Origin: JALHST01 sp963798435
GTDB lineage: Bacteria > Bacteroidota > Bacteroidia > Flavobacteriales > Flavobacteriaceae
NCBI GenBank assembly: GCA_963798435.1
Contig: CAWCTF010000002.1
Location: 490,607 to 554,606, forward strand
Length of the DNA: 64,000 nt
Reading direction: 5' to 3'
Within the stretch, counting starts at the first letter, position 1; each line of letters begins with the position of its first letter. The notes under the pieces are model-generated. The model searched no databases, had not been told where the DNA came from, and saw only the letters and a program-made list of their open reading frames with translations. Below are positions 18,642-27,970 of this stretch, one piece after another. Both the position numbers and the translations under genes were made by a program.

Positions 18642-19496
18642 TTATTTATTGATTTTTGGATCTTTCATTCCTTCTTCGATCATACTGTAAAACTGATCCA
18701 GTTTTGGAAGTACAACGATACGGGTCCTTCTGTTTTTAGCTTTATCGGTTGACGATACAGGGATATATTCAGATCTGCCAGCGGCGGTCATACGCTTAGG
18801 ATCGACCTTATAATCATTCTGTAATATTCGTACCACTGAAGTAGCACGTTTTACGCTTAAATCCCAATTGTCTAACAAGACACCGTTGCCTCTGTAGGGT
18901 ACGTCGTCTGTATGTCCTTCAACCATAAATTCGAAGTCTGGCTTATTGTTCACGACTTGAGCAACTTTACCCAAGATTTCTTTCGCCTTGCTGGTAACAT
19001 TATAGCTTCCGCTGCTAAACAATAATTTATCGGAGATTGATACGAAAACAACTCCTTTTTCAACACTTATTTGAATATCCTCATCATCCAAATTTCCCAA
19101 TACTCCTTTCAAGCTCTGAACCAATGAAAGGTTCACGGAGTCTCTTCTTGTAATGGCATCCTGGAGTTTTCGAATAGTAAGATCTTTTTCCTGAAGGCTC
19201 TCCAAAGACTTCTCAAGGTTTTCGGCCCCTTTTGTGGTCAAGGTGGTCAAATTCCCCATATTGTTGATCAACTCCTGGTTATTGGCCTTTAGAAATGCGT
19301 TTTGATCTTCTAATGTCTGAAGTCGAGAACTAGCAGTGGCCTTTTCTTCCAAGCAAGAATTCAATTTGACGGTAGCCGAATTCAATAAATCCTGAGTCTC
19401 TTTCTGTTTCGCCTCAAGATCGGCATATTTTTTTTGTGAAACACAGGAAGACAACAAAAGTGTTACTCCTAAACATCCTAAAATGATTTTTTTCAT
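18642..19496 (-). CDS. OmpA family lipoprotein
   Basis: 284 residues. The lipobox LLSSC gives an acylated Cys18. It is followed by a long coiled coil (residues ~22-115) and a C-terminal OmpA/MotB-like domain. The peptidoglycan-binding signature is complete: VEGHTDDVPY, then NWDLSVKRATSV, AAGRSEYIPV and KAKNRRTRIVV, including the Asp and Arg that bind diaminopimelate. It should tether the outer membrane to the cell wall. It is a single-gene unit closed by a terminator. A degenerate paralogue is at 8154-8924. Confidence 0.93.
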   Translation of the reverse strand: MKKIILGCLGVTLLLSSCVSQKKYADLEAKQKETQDLLNSATVKLNSCLEEKATASSRLQTLEDQNAFLKANNQELINNMGNLTTLTTKGAENLEKSLESLQEKDLTIRKLQDAITRRDSVNLSLVQSLKGVLGNLDDEDIQISVEKGVVFVSISDKLLFSSGSYNVTSKAKEILGKVAQVVNNKPDFEFMVEGHTDDVPYRGNGVLLDNWDLSVKRATSVVRILQNDYKVDPKRMTAAGRSEYIPVSSTDKAKNRRTRIVVLPKLDQFYSMIEEGMKDPKINK

Positions 19497-19598
19497 AATT
19501 ACGTTACTTGTTTTAATAATTAAAGTTACTTGTTAAGATTTGGTTTGATTCGCCTGCAAAATTATGCAAATAGCGCAGCAAACGACGGACTAAATTAG

Positions 19599-20600
19599 TT
19601 AATCTTTTACTAATATGTTAAAATTCTTTATATGATGTACGAAATAAGACCATACAATGGATTTTGTCGCATAATATTTTATCATAAAATTAGCCTTTTC
19701 ACGCTTTCGGTACATTTTTCCAAATTGTCGATAAAAACTTAAGTGGGCGCGAAGGATGGCCCAGCAATGATCAAATTTCAATTGAAAAACAAAGCGAATG
19801 GCTGCAATGCCATCCAGCAGCAACCGCATCAAAATAATGGTGTAGGCCTTCCTTCTCGGTAAGTTTTTGGCAATGGAAAATAGGGAATTCCTAAAATTGA
19901 GATAGGTTTTTTTTGGGTTCATGTTGCTTAGGGTCGATCCACCCAAGTGAAATACTTTTGATGTACCTACATAATATACCGAATAACCTGCATTCTTAGC
20001 GCGCCAGCAAAGATCTACTTCTTCCTGATGGGCAAAGTAGTCTTCATCAAAGCCACCAAGGGCAAAAAAGACCTCCCGTTTGATGAACATACAAGCTCCA
20101 GTGGCCCAGAATATTTCGCGTATGTCGTCATATTGTCCCTCGTCTTTCTCCAAGGATTGAAAAATACGGCCCCGGCAAAAAGGATAGCCGAGCTGATCTA
20201 AAAATCCGCCGGCAGCACCTGCATATTCAAAATACTCCCGCTTTAGCAGATCCAATATTTTAGGTTGTACGATGGTTGCCTTTTTATTATCCTGAAAAAG
20301 TTTTTGAATAGGCAAGAGCCAACCTTCGGTAACTTCCACATCAGAATTCAATAAGCAATATACATCTGCATCAACCTGCTTCAACGCGTCATTATAGCCT
20401 TTGGCAAAACCGCCGTTCTCGGTATTTCGAATTATTTTTACTGTTGGAAAGTTTGTAGTTACATAAGCCACCGAGCTATCGCTAGATGCATTGTCAGCCA
20501 AATAAACATCGGCATAGTCAGCATATTGAACGACCGAAGGGAGGTACCTTTCGAGTAATACCTCTCCATTCCAATTAAGTATAACGATGGCGAATTTCAA
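19599..20600 (-). CDS. Glycosyltransferase family 2
   Basis: 333-residue GT-A fold glycosyltransferase, probably in cell-surface polysaccharide or rhamnosyl transfer. N-terminal VILNWNG, then DNASSDSS, NGGFAKGYN and the metal-binding LLNSDVEV motif, and further on FDEDYFAHQEEVDLCWRAK. The start is a TTG at 20600: an in-frame stop lies 5 codons upstream and no ATG is available before the conserved core. The gene lies 12 bases after the stop of the HsdR-N protein gene on the same strand. Confidence 0.93.
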   Translation of the reverse strand: MKFAIVILNWNGEVLLERYLPSVVQYADYADVYLADNASSDSSVAYVTTNFPTVKIIRNTENGGFAKGYNDALKQVDADVYCLLNSDVEVTEGWLLPIQKLFQDNKKATIVQPKILDLLKREYFEYAGAAGGFLDQLGYPFCRGRIFQSLEKDEGQYDDIREIFWATGACMFIKREVFFALGGFDEDYFAHQEEVDLCWRAKNAGYSVYYVGTSKVFHLGGSTLSNMNPKKTYLNFRNSLFSIAKNLPRRKAYTIILMRLLLDGIAAIRFVFQLKFDHCWAILRAHLSFYRQFGKMYRKREKANFMIKYYATKSIVWSYFVHHIKNFNILVKD

Positions 20601-20612
20601 AACAGTGTCAAA

Positions 20613-21059
20613 TTAACGGCTAAAATCGGGAATTTGCTCTAAAAAGGTATATTTTTCACCTTCGAAATCCATCTCACAAAAAAAGTGTTTTAGTCCGTTA
20701 CTAACAATTAAATAATTCGCCCGTAGTTGAAAATTATATTGGGCGATTTGATCGAAGGAATGTTGTGTTATTTCAATTTGGGGCGCCTTGCATTCTACTA
20801 GGATTTCAATGCTTCCGTCAGAGTTGAACACAACAATATCATATCGTCTGTTAAGTCCGTTTATCATCACTTGTTTTTCTACGTTAATGAGCGATATAGG
20901 ATATTTTTTTTCGATGATAAGATACTGCACCAGATGTTGTCGTACCCATTCCTCAGGTTGTAGGACCACGAACTTTTTGCGAATGACATCAAAAATACGG
21001 TCTTTATTTTCGCTATTTTTGAAGCGAAATTTATAGGAAGGGAAGTTTAAGGTTTCCAT
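20613..21059 (-). CDS. HsdR N-terminal-like PD-(D/E)XK nuclease domain protein
   Basis: 148 residues from the ATG at 21059 (METLNFPSYKF). The longer open frame upstream would overlap the divergent holA start. It matches the stand-alone domain related to the N-terminus of type I restriction subunit HsdR: QLIRQ-like helix (EEWVRQHLVQYLI), NRRYDIVVFNSDGSIEILVE and the catalytic-type ECK motif in VECKAP. No methylase or specificity subunit is nearby, so it is not a restriction system. It is common in Bacteroidetes beside holA. Role unknown, perhaps nucleic acid processing. Confidence 0.85.
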   Translation of the reverse strand: METLNFPSYKFRFKNSENKDRIFDVIRKKFVVLQPEEWVRQHLVQYLIIEKKYPISLINVEKQVMINGLNRRYDIVVFNSDGSIEILVECKAPQIEITQHSFDQIAQYNFQLRANYLIVSNGLKHFFCEMDFEGEKYTFLEQIPDFSR

Positions 21060-21085
21060 GATGCAAATTTGATGAAATTTTTTTG

Positions 21086-22087
21086 ATGGAAGAAGCAAAA
21101 CAAATCGCTATTGATATCCGTAACGGAAAAATAAAGCCCATATATTTTCTTCATGGTGAAGAGGCCTATTACATTGATAAAATCGCAGAATTCATTGGGG
21201 AGAATGTACTTGCCGAAGATGAACGTGCCTTTAATCAAATGGTCCTTTATGGTAAGGATATTACCATAGAGGATATCGTTTCAAATGCGAAACGATATCC
21301 TATGATGGCTGATCGACAAGTGATTATCGTCAAGGAAGCACAGCATCTTTCGCGAACCATTGAGCAGCTTACTTCATATGTCGACCATCTTCAACCTACC
21401 ACGGTACTGGTTGTTTGCTATAAATATAAAAAGCTCGACAAACGCAAAAAACTCTACAAAGCGGTCGCTGGCAAGGGAATCATCTTTGAAAGCAATAAGC
21501 TTTATGAAAATCAAGTTTCTGATTGGATTCGAACAACGTTGCATTCCAAAGGATACTTGATCTCTCCGAAGGCTGCCATGCTTATGGTCGAATTTTTAGG
21601 TTCCGATTTAAGCAAAATCGATAAGGAACTGGAGAAGTTGCAGTTGGTGCTTACAGAGCATGTTGAAATAACACCTGATGATATTGAACTTCATATCGGT
21701 ATAAGTAAGGATTACAATAATTTCGAACTAAAAAGGGCCATTGGAGAACGAAATATGAAGAAGGCGACTCAAATAGTAACTTATTTTGCACGCAATCCGA
21801 AAGAAAACCCCTTTGTTATGACCGTATCGCTATTGTATGCTTTTTTTGTACAACTATTACAATACCATGGTCTCTCTGATCATTCGCCCAAAAATGTGGC
21901 CAAAGCGTTGCGCATAAACCCTTATTTCGTTGGTGAGATTCAAGTCGCCGCTAAAAACTTTCCGATGAAGAAAGTCAGTCGTGTGATATCACATCTTCGC
22001 ATTATGGACATAAAGGGCAAGGGGGTAGGAGCAAACGGCACTTCACAGTCCGACCTTCTGAAGGAGTTATTGGTGGGTATCATCTGA
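21086..22087 (+). CDS. holA: DNA polymerase III subunit delta
   Basis: 333 residues from ATG 21086 (MEEAKQIAIDI). The track-level TTG three bases upstream is not needed. HolA is the clamp-loader subunit that opens the beta clamp. The fold is recognisable from PIYFLHGEEAYYIDKIAEFI at the N-terminus, the DRQVIIVKEAQ strand and the C-terminal collar domain containing FELKRAIGERN. Length agrees with bacterial HolA. Only 26 bases separate it from the divergent HsdR-N gene start. It converges on the DoxX gene with a single base between stops. Confidence 0.92.
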   Translation: MEEAKQIAIDIRNGKIKPIYFLHGEEAYYIDKIAEFIGENVLAEDERAFNQMVLYGKDITIEDIVSNAKRYPMMADRQVIIVKEAQHLSRTIEQLTSYVDHLQPTTVLVVCYKYKKLDKRKKLYKAVAGKGIIFESNKLYENQVSDWIRTTLHSKGYLISPKAAMLMVEFLGSDLSKIDKELEKLQLVLTEHVEITPDDIELHIGISKDYNNFELKRAIGERNMKKATQIVTYFARNPKENPFVMTVSLLYAFFVQLLQYHGLSDHSPKNVAKALRINPYFVGEIQVAAKNFPMKKVSRVISHLRIMDIKGKGVGANGTSQSDLLKELLVGII

Positions 22088-22088
22088 T

Positions 22089-22466
22089 TTACTTCCGGTC
22101 AAAACTATATTTACCAGGACCAAGGAACATAATGGCTACAAAGAATATCAAATAAAGGAGGGCCAATTCTTTTTTTCCAAAGGCATCGTTTTGATGTACT
22201 ATAAAGATAATCGTTAACATGGTTAAAACGGAAGGTATCGCAGCCCAACGTGTTTTATAACCAATAATGAGTAAGATCGGACAAATGAATTCTCCAATAA
22301 TCGCCAATAAAAGGGAAGGAGCTTGCCCGAGCCCTAAGGGATCGGCAAAGGCGAGATTCCCTTGCAATAATTTCTGAAATTTGGGAATACCATGGGTCAA
22401 TAACATGGCGGATGGCGTAATGCGCAATAGGGCAAGCCCGACATCCTTTATCAAGGTGTTTTTCAT
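22089..22466 (-). CDS. DoxX family membrane protein
   Basis: 125 residues from ATG 22466 (MKNTLIKDVG); the frame upstream offers only a TTG. Four predicted transmembrane helices span most of the protein, with ALLRITPSAMLLTHGIPK in helix 1 and the short loop KFQKLLQGN, both typical of DoxX/TQO small subunit relatives. Members occur in many small redox or stress-related membrane complexes, but the neighbours here (E1 enzyme upstream, holA convergent) give no hint. Function unassigned. Confidence 0.87.
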   Translation of the reverse strand: MKNTLIKDVGLALLRITPSAMLLTHGIPKFQKLLQGNLAFADPLGLGQAPSLLLAIIGEFICPILLIIGYKTRWAAIPSVLTMLTIIFIVHQNDAFGKKELALLYLIFFVAIMFLGPGKYSFDRK

Positions 22467-22538
22467 ATTCAATTTATTTTATTGGATTTCCACGAATAGC
22501 GGCCCAAGTAGGTCTCTTGAAAATTCATGGAAATCGCC

Positions 22539-24950
22539 TTATCCCAATTTTGGATAATCGATGGGGTTGGCCTCGTGCATTATAGAATACACTTTTTCAA
22601 AAATATCATCAACATTTGGTTTTGAAAAATAATCTCCATCGGTTCCATATGCAGGGCGATGCGACTTTGCCGTCAAGGTGTGGGGTGCACTGTCTAAATA
22701 TTGATAGGCACCTTGTACTTCGACGATTTCATGCATTAGGTAGGCCGAACAACCTCCAGGGACGTCTTCATCGATAATCAATAGCCGATTTGTTTTTTCG
22801 ACGCTTTTTACGGTTTCATGGGCAATATCAAAAGGTAAAAGGGTTTGGGCGTCGATGACCTCTGCTTCGATACCCACTTCTTTTAATTCCTGGATCGCCT
22901 TCAGCACTATGCGCAAGGTCGAACCGTAGGATACTAAGGTTATATCGGTCCCTTCCACTAATTTTTCGATGGCACCAATCGGAGTGCAGAATTCGCCCAA
23001 ATTATCAGGCATCGGTTCTTTGAGTCGATATCCATTAAGACTTTCGACCACCAGCGCGGGTTCGTCGGTTTTTAAAAGGGCATTGTAAAAGCCGGCCGCC
23101 TGCGTCATGTTCCGAGGAGCAAGTATATACATCCCCCTAAGTAGGTGTATCAATCCGCCCATTTGAGACCCCGAATGCCAAATGCCTTCCAATCGATGCC
23201 CCCTTGTGCGAATTATTAAAGGTGCCTTTTGGGTGCCAGCGGTTCTGTATCGCAAGGTGGCCAGATCATCGGTCAGGGTGGCCATTGCATAAAAGATATA
23301 ATCTAAATATTGAATTTCTGCTATGGGCCGTAAACCTCTTAATGCCAGTCCAATTCCTTGACCGATAATCGTAGCTTCGCGAATGCCGGTATCAGCGACC
23401 CGATATTCACCATACTTCTTTTGAAGACCTTCAAGACCTTGATTTACATCCCCTATGGCACCACTATCTTCACCAAATACTAGAACATTTGGATACGTAT
23501 CGAATATGATATCAAAATTGTCACGTAAAATGATACGGCCATCGACGCTTTCTGGATTTTCTGCGTAGGTGGGTTTGATTTCAGGTACCGAGATAGCGTT
23601 GTTGGCATGCTCATTATACAGCTCAGAACTAAATTTTTTCTGCATCTTCGCCATAAAAGAGGATGTCCAATCAGCGAGTATTTTTTTCTCGGGCATGTTC
23701 TCGCCCACCAAATACCTCAAGGCTTTCCGGGCCGCTTTGGCCATATCTTTCTTTTGGGGTTCTTCTTGGGCTATTAGATCATTTTTTATAGTGGTGATAA
23801 ACTGTTTGTTTCCACTTTTTGTAGCAACTGTATCCAGCAGGGCTACTAGTTCTTTTTTAAGAATTTTATGAGGCTCTAAAAATTCAGACCATGCCTCTTT
23901 TTTTGCGGCACGAACCGTTTTGATTATATTCTTTTCGATTTCAGCCAATTCCTTTTCAGATGAAATACCGGTTTCAATGATCCATTCCCTAAATCGCTTG
24001 TTGCAATCATTTTTTCGTTCCCAGTCGAGTCGTTTTTCACTCTTATAGCGTTCGTGCGAACCAGAGGTAGAATGCCCCTGTGGCTGGGTCAGTTCTTCTA
24101 CATGAATGATAACGGGTACATGTTCTTCGCGCGCAATATCGGAAGCGTTTTCATAGACATGCATCAATGCGGTATAATCCCAGCCCGGCACTTTAAAGAT
24201 TTCATAGCCCTTGTCGTCATCGTCTCGCTGAAAACCACTCAATATTTTTGAAATATCCTCTTTGGTAGTATGGTATTTGGCGGGAACTGAAATTCCATAT
24301 TCATCGTCCCATATACTGATTACCATTGGTACTTGGAGAACACCTCCGGCGTTGACCGTTTCTAGGAAGAGACCTTCACTGGTACTCGCATTCCCAATGG
24401 TTCCCCAGGCAACCTCGTTGCCATTATCGGAAAATTTGGTACTATCGATTCCCTTGACCTGCCTATAAATATTCGAAGCTTGGGCAAGGCCGAGCAGTCT
24501 GGGCATCTGACCAGCGGTACAGGAAATATCCGCACTGCTGTTTTTCTGTTTCATCAGATTTTTCCAGGTGCCGTCAGGATTTAGACTATGGGTGATAAAA
24601 TGACCGCCCATTTGTCTGCCACCGCTCATTGGCTCCTTTGCGAGATCGGTCGTTGCGTACAGGCCATGAAAAAAGTCTTTGGGAGTCAGATTCCCAAGGG
24701 CCATCATAAACGTCTGATCACGGTAATAACCACTTCGAAAATCACCGTTCCTGAAAGACCGCGCCATGGCCAATTGGGGTAGTTCCTTGCCGTCACCGAA
24801 TATCCCGAACTTGGCCTTTCCAGTGAGCACTTCCTTGCGTCCCATAAGGCTGCAGGTCCTACTTGTTACGGCAATTTCGTAGTCGTTTAGGATCTGTGCT
24901 TTAAAATCCTCAAATGATATGTCATTACTTGTTTTAGAAGATATGTCCAT
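22539..24950 (-). CDS. 2-oxoacid dehydrogenase E1, fused alpha and beta subunits
   Basis: 803 residues from ATG 24950 (MDISSKTSND); a TTG upstream at 24974 is rejected. Residues ~1-370 are the thiamine diphosphate-binding E1-alpha part (MGGHFITHSL, IGNASTSEGLFLETVNAGG, WDDEYGISVPA). Residues ~470-803 are the E1-beta part (VFGEDSGAIGDVNQG, EIQYLDYIFYA, RTRGHRLEGIWHSGSQ). The fusion is the usual Bacteroidetes arrangement and is probably the branched-chain (2-oxoisovalerate) enzyme, feeding branched fatty acid and amino acid catabolism. E2 and E3 are not in the window. A promoter match lies just upstream. Confidence 0.92.
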   Translation of the reverse strand: MDISSKTSNDISFEDFKAQILNDYEIAVTSRTCSLMGRKEVLTGKAKFGIFGDGKELPQLAMARSFRNGDFRSGYYRDQTFMMALGNLTPKDFFHGLYATTDLAKEPMSGGRQMGGHFITHSLNPDGTWKNLMKQKNSSADISCTAGQMPRLLGLAQASNIYRQVKGIDSTKFSDNGNEVAWGTIGNASTSEGLFLETVNAGGVLQVPMVISIWDDEYGISVPAKYHTTKEDISKILSGFQRDDDDKGYEIFKVPGWDYTALMHVYENASDIAREEHVPVIIHVEELTQPQGHSTSGSHERYKSEKRLDWERKNDCNKRFREWIIETGISSEKELAEIEKNIIKTVRAAKKEAWSEFLEPHKILKKELVALLDTVATKSGNKQFITTIKNDLIAQEEPQKKDMAKAARKALRYLVGENMPEKKILADWTSSFMAKMQKKFSSELYNEHANNAISVPEIKPTYAENPESVDGRIILRDNFDIIFDTYPNVLVFGEDSGAIGDVNQGLEGLQKKYGEYRVADTGIREATIIGQGIGLALRGLRPIAEIQYLDYIFYAMATLTDDLATLRYRTAGTQKAPLIIRTRGHRLEGIWHSGSQMGGLIHLLRGMYILAPRNMTQAAGFYNALLKTDEPALVVESLNGYRLKEPMPDNLGEFCTPIGAIEKLVEGTDITLVSYGSTLRIVLKAIQELKEVGIEAEVIDAQTLLPFDIAHETVKSVEKTNRLLIIDEDVPGGCSAYLMHEIVEVQGAYQYLDSAPHTLTAKSHRPAYGTDGDYFSKPNVDDIFEKVYSIMHEANPIDYPKLG

Positions 24951-24971
24951 TTGGGTTATCAGGAATTTAGG

Positions 24972-25002
24972 CAAAAGTACCGAATCAAATGTATACTCAC
25001 AA
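24972..25002 (-). promoter_or_regulatory. Predicted promoter of the E1 fusion gene
   Basis: Minus strand: TTG at 25002-25000, 20-base spacer, TACTTTTG at 24979-24972, 21 bases before the ATG at 24950. A second -7-like box, TACATTTG, is at 24993-24986. The match to TTG-N17-20-TAnnTTTG is good. Confidence 0.55.
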
Positions 25003-25113
25003 TGTAATAAAAGATATATTTATTCAATAATCGTTAGAAACATAACTACATAAATGACTATTTGATATATATGTATCAAAAAGCAGGAGATTTATTAAGG
25101 ATTTATCAATGTT

Positions 25114-27960
25114 TTAAAACCATTTACGAGTAAATAGACCAATCAAGGTCTTAGGGCTTACCGTTATTATAAAGCGAATTTTCTCCCCGTAATTGGGCTG
25201 TGATATTTCCCAACCGTTATTCGAATATACCGGAAAATATAGTTCAAAATAATCAGTTACCAAATTGAGCCGTATGCCTGAATCATATACGAATTTTCCG
25301 GCCACGTTTTGATTCTTGACATAGCCCAAATCCCCGTATAGCTCGATCCATCTCCAAATGTTGGTGCTTGTATTTACGGAGGTCAACCAATTATCGGAAT
25401 AGCGATAACGCTCATCAAGAATCGATTTGAAACCACCTTCGGCGATAATAATTTGCTGGCTGTAGATACCTGAACCCTCTGAGCGTCCTAAGTATCCATA
25501 ATCAAAAAGATAATCAGTTGGCCTATCAAGTGCAAAACTGAAAAAGTCGTCTACCGTGCGATTTCTTAAAAACTTTCCAAAGTAAAATCTTAGGTTGAAT
25601 TGTCGGTTATTTTCGAATAATTTTCGATACTCGAACTCAAACATTAGTTTGGTGAACGTACTAGAATGTTGAAAGTCGACAAACCAGGAATTGTAGTCGA
25701 TTATATTATTATCAACATTGTAATATCTGGCATCAAAAACGCTATAATCCGGACTTTCCGGTGACTTCCCAGCTGCTTTTAAGCTTTCATCCAAATTTCT
25801 GAAAACATTGACATAGCGAAAGGAAAGGACTTGTCTTTTATTTGAGATTAAATTATCGGGTCGCCAACCAAAACTCACAGAAGGCGTTAGTGTGGAATAC
25901 CGCGAATTAAAATCAAAATGGGAAGTAGACCCACGAATCGTATAGTTAGCAACATACAGTCCAGTCTTGCTCAAATATTTTTGATATGCCAACTTTCCAA
26001 AACCGACAAATGATTTTTCCCGAAATGAATACGAGGGTGAAATATCATAAACGAAGGGGCGTTCAAGAAGTGTTTTATTGTAAAGTCTCATGCCTGGCGC
26101 CCAACCATCATAGATATTGAAATTTATAACGGGAACATAGAAAATTTGGTTGTAATAGGGGTTCTCGGAATCCCTGAAAAAAGTGAATTTCAATTTTTTA
26201 TTACTTGATAGAAAACCTCCCAACGATTTCCAATTATCGCGCTGATTGAATTCCGGAATTTTTTGGTCATAGTTCAGCACAAGTCGCTTCTCGTCATTCC
26301 AAGGTATTGTAAAGGTTTCCTCGGTCTTTATATCGGGAAACCAATAGTGCGAAACGACTGAATCGTTTCGCAATCCAAAAAGTGAAATCGGCACATTGGT
26401 GCCCTGTTTGTTTTTTATGGTAACACGCAGCGAATCGTTGAACTTCTCGATTTTCTTTATCTTGAAATCGATTCTTCGGTCTGATGATACATAGTTACTG
26501 AAGAACCAGTCGATGTCCTTATCGGTCGAACGCTTTAGGATAGACTCAAAATCCGCTATTCTAGCGCCGTTCAATTGATAGTATTTATAAAAATCCTTGA
26601 TACTGGCATCCAAGGTGTCCTTGCCAATATAGCTTGCCAAATAAGCAAGGCCAAGGCCGGCTTTGTATTTATTGGCGATTTTCTGGTTGAATTTGATCAA
26701 GGAGTCGTTCGATGTGGTCAGGGGCTGATCCAAATTTCGTCGTGCAGTGAGCATATACAAAAACGGATACTGCTCATTAAAATCCATTTTAGCTAGGTTA
26801 AATCCGCGAATACCCCATATTTTCGATAATTTCCCCAATAACTTTTGATCTGGATAATACGTTTCCACATAGTCGATCATTAAGTAATTTGCTATGGCAT
26901 CCGGCAGCCATTGTTCCTTTCTGGGGTCTAAATACAAGGTTTCTTCGAGAATATTGATCAAGGCCGTTTTTAAGAACTTCATTTCAAACTGAAATTGCTG
27001 TTCATAGGGGCGTATAAAAGAAGGCAATTGATTGATGCCGTACAATGGATATTTATCATAGTCGATTTCGCTGACAAGGAGCTGATCATGAGGATATATC
27101 CCTAAGTTCTCGGTGATGAAGTGTGTCACCCTATTGATAGAAATCCCTTGCGATATTTGATCGTACTTGGCGGCTTCAATATCGGTGATTACCGTCATGT
27201 CAGGTGTGATATGGGTGGTAAACCTTTTTGAACTGGATAAGATCAGTTCACAACTTTTTTGATGAACGCCTTCAAGTTGGGTTTCCTGCGCATTGGGAAG
27301 CTCATTGTTCCCCAAAACCCTAAAATTGGTGGCAAGGAATAGTTTGGTAGGAAAAGTAAAATTTATAATGGTATTGGCAACATCGGTATAAAGGTCCTCT
27401 AAATTCAGATTCGAGTATAAATGCCAGGTACCGTCATAAACTGCAGGGGTGAGGTACCAATCTTTTAGATAATAGTTTTGCCGATTATCATATCCATAAG
27501 GCGTAAATTTATTTGGAGGGAGTTTAACGGTATATGTCATGAAGAACTTCGCAGAACTTCCCGGTAGCAAGGGTTTGTTCAAGATAATTTTTACAATATC
27601 GTTCCCCGTGGTCCGTTCCCATCGGAGCCCACGATACTCATCATCGACAGCACTTACGATCGTGGTGTATCCACGTTCATTGTGGTTTGCTAAATGGAGG
27701 CTTTTTTTGAACTCCTCGGCAAATCGCTGGGCCAATCCCGTATTCTTGTCGGCATAGGCATTGGCCCAGTCATTAAAGTACAACACATTCAAGGTATCCT
27801 GGGAATCATTCTGATACACAAATTCTTGTTGTACATTGATTTCCTTGGTCTCACCATCAAGGTCTGCGGTAATGATATTGGTATGTTGGGCTTTCAGGCT
27901 CGAAATACCCACAAACAAGATCAATATACCATAAACAGAGGGGAGGCGGATTTGGTGCAT
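25114..27960 (-). CDS. M1 peptidase-like exported protein with outer-membrane barrel, zinc site lost
   Basis: 948 residues. Signal peptide about residues 1-24 (ends SLKAQ). Residues ~25-480 follow the gluzincin M1 fold: an N-terminal beta domain, then a helical domain with WLPDAIANYLMIDY. That block aligns with WLQEGFATYYAYLA in the active paralogue at 4491-6581. Using the tryptophan (Trp351) as anchor, the HExxH position is occupied by KTALI (331-335), and Asp354 replaces the third zinc ligand Glu, so no zinc site remains. From about residue 560 onward the sequence has alternating aromatic beta strands and ends in RKWF, a typical outer-membrane barrel terminus. Likely a barrel-anchored, non-catalytic receptor or scaffold. 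Confidence 0.75.
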   Translation of the reverse strand: MHQIRLPSVYGILILFVGISSLKAQHTNIITADLDGETKEINVQQEFVYQNDSQDTLNVLYFNDWANAYADKNTGLAQRFAEEFKKSLHLANHNERGYTTIVSAVDDEYRGLRWERTTGNDIVKIILNKPLLPGSSAKFFMTYTVKLPPNKFTPYGYDNRQNYYLKDWYLTPAVYDGTWHLYSNLNLEDLYTDVANTIINFTFPTKLFLATNFRVLGNNELPNAQETQLEGVHQKSCELILSSSKRFTTHITPDMTVITDIEAAKYDQISQGISINRVTHFITENLGIYPHDQLLVSEIDYDKYPLYGINQLPSFIRPYEQQFQFEMKFLKTALINILEETLYLDPRKEQWLPDAIANYLMIDYVETYYPDQKLLGKLSKIWGIRGFNLAKMDFNEQYPFLYMLTARRNLDQPLTTSNDSLIKFNQKIANKYKAGLGLAYLASYIGKDTLDASIKDFYKYYQLNGARIADFESILKRSTDKDIDWFFSNYVSSDRRIDFKIKKIEKFNDSLRVTIKNKQGTNVPISLFGLRNDSVVSHYWFPDIKTEETFTIPWNDEKRLVLNYDQKIPEFNQRDNWKSLGGFLSSNKKLKFTFFRDSENPYYNQIFYVPVINFNIYDGWAPGMRLYNKTLLERPFVYDISPSYSFREKSFVGFGKLAYQKYLSKTGLYVANYTIRGSTSHFDFNSRYSTLTPSVSFGWRPDNLISNKRQVLSFRYVNVFRNLDESLKAAGKSPESPDYSVFDARYYNVDNNIIDYNSWFVDFQHSSTFTKLMFEFEYRKLFENNRQFNLRFYFGKFLRNRTVDDFFSFALDRPTDYLFDYGYLGRSEGSGIYSQQIIIAEGGFKSILDERYRYSDNWLTSVNTSTNIWRWIELYGDLGYVKNQNVAGKFVYDSGIRLNLVTDYFELYFPVYSNNGWEISQPNYGEKIRFIITVSPKTLIGLFTRKWF

Positions 27961-27970
27961 TAAGCTGTAA

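Noticed and set aside
20613..21059. Remnant of a type I restriction system
   Set aside because: Only the HsdR N-terminal-like domain is present, with no methylase or specificity gene nearby; the stand-alone form is a known family beside holA.
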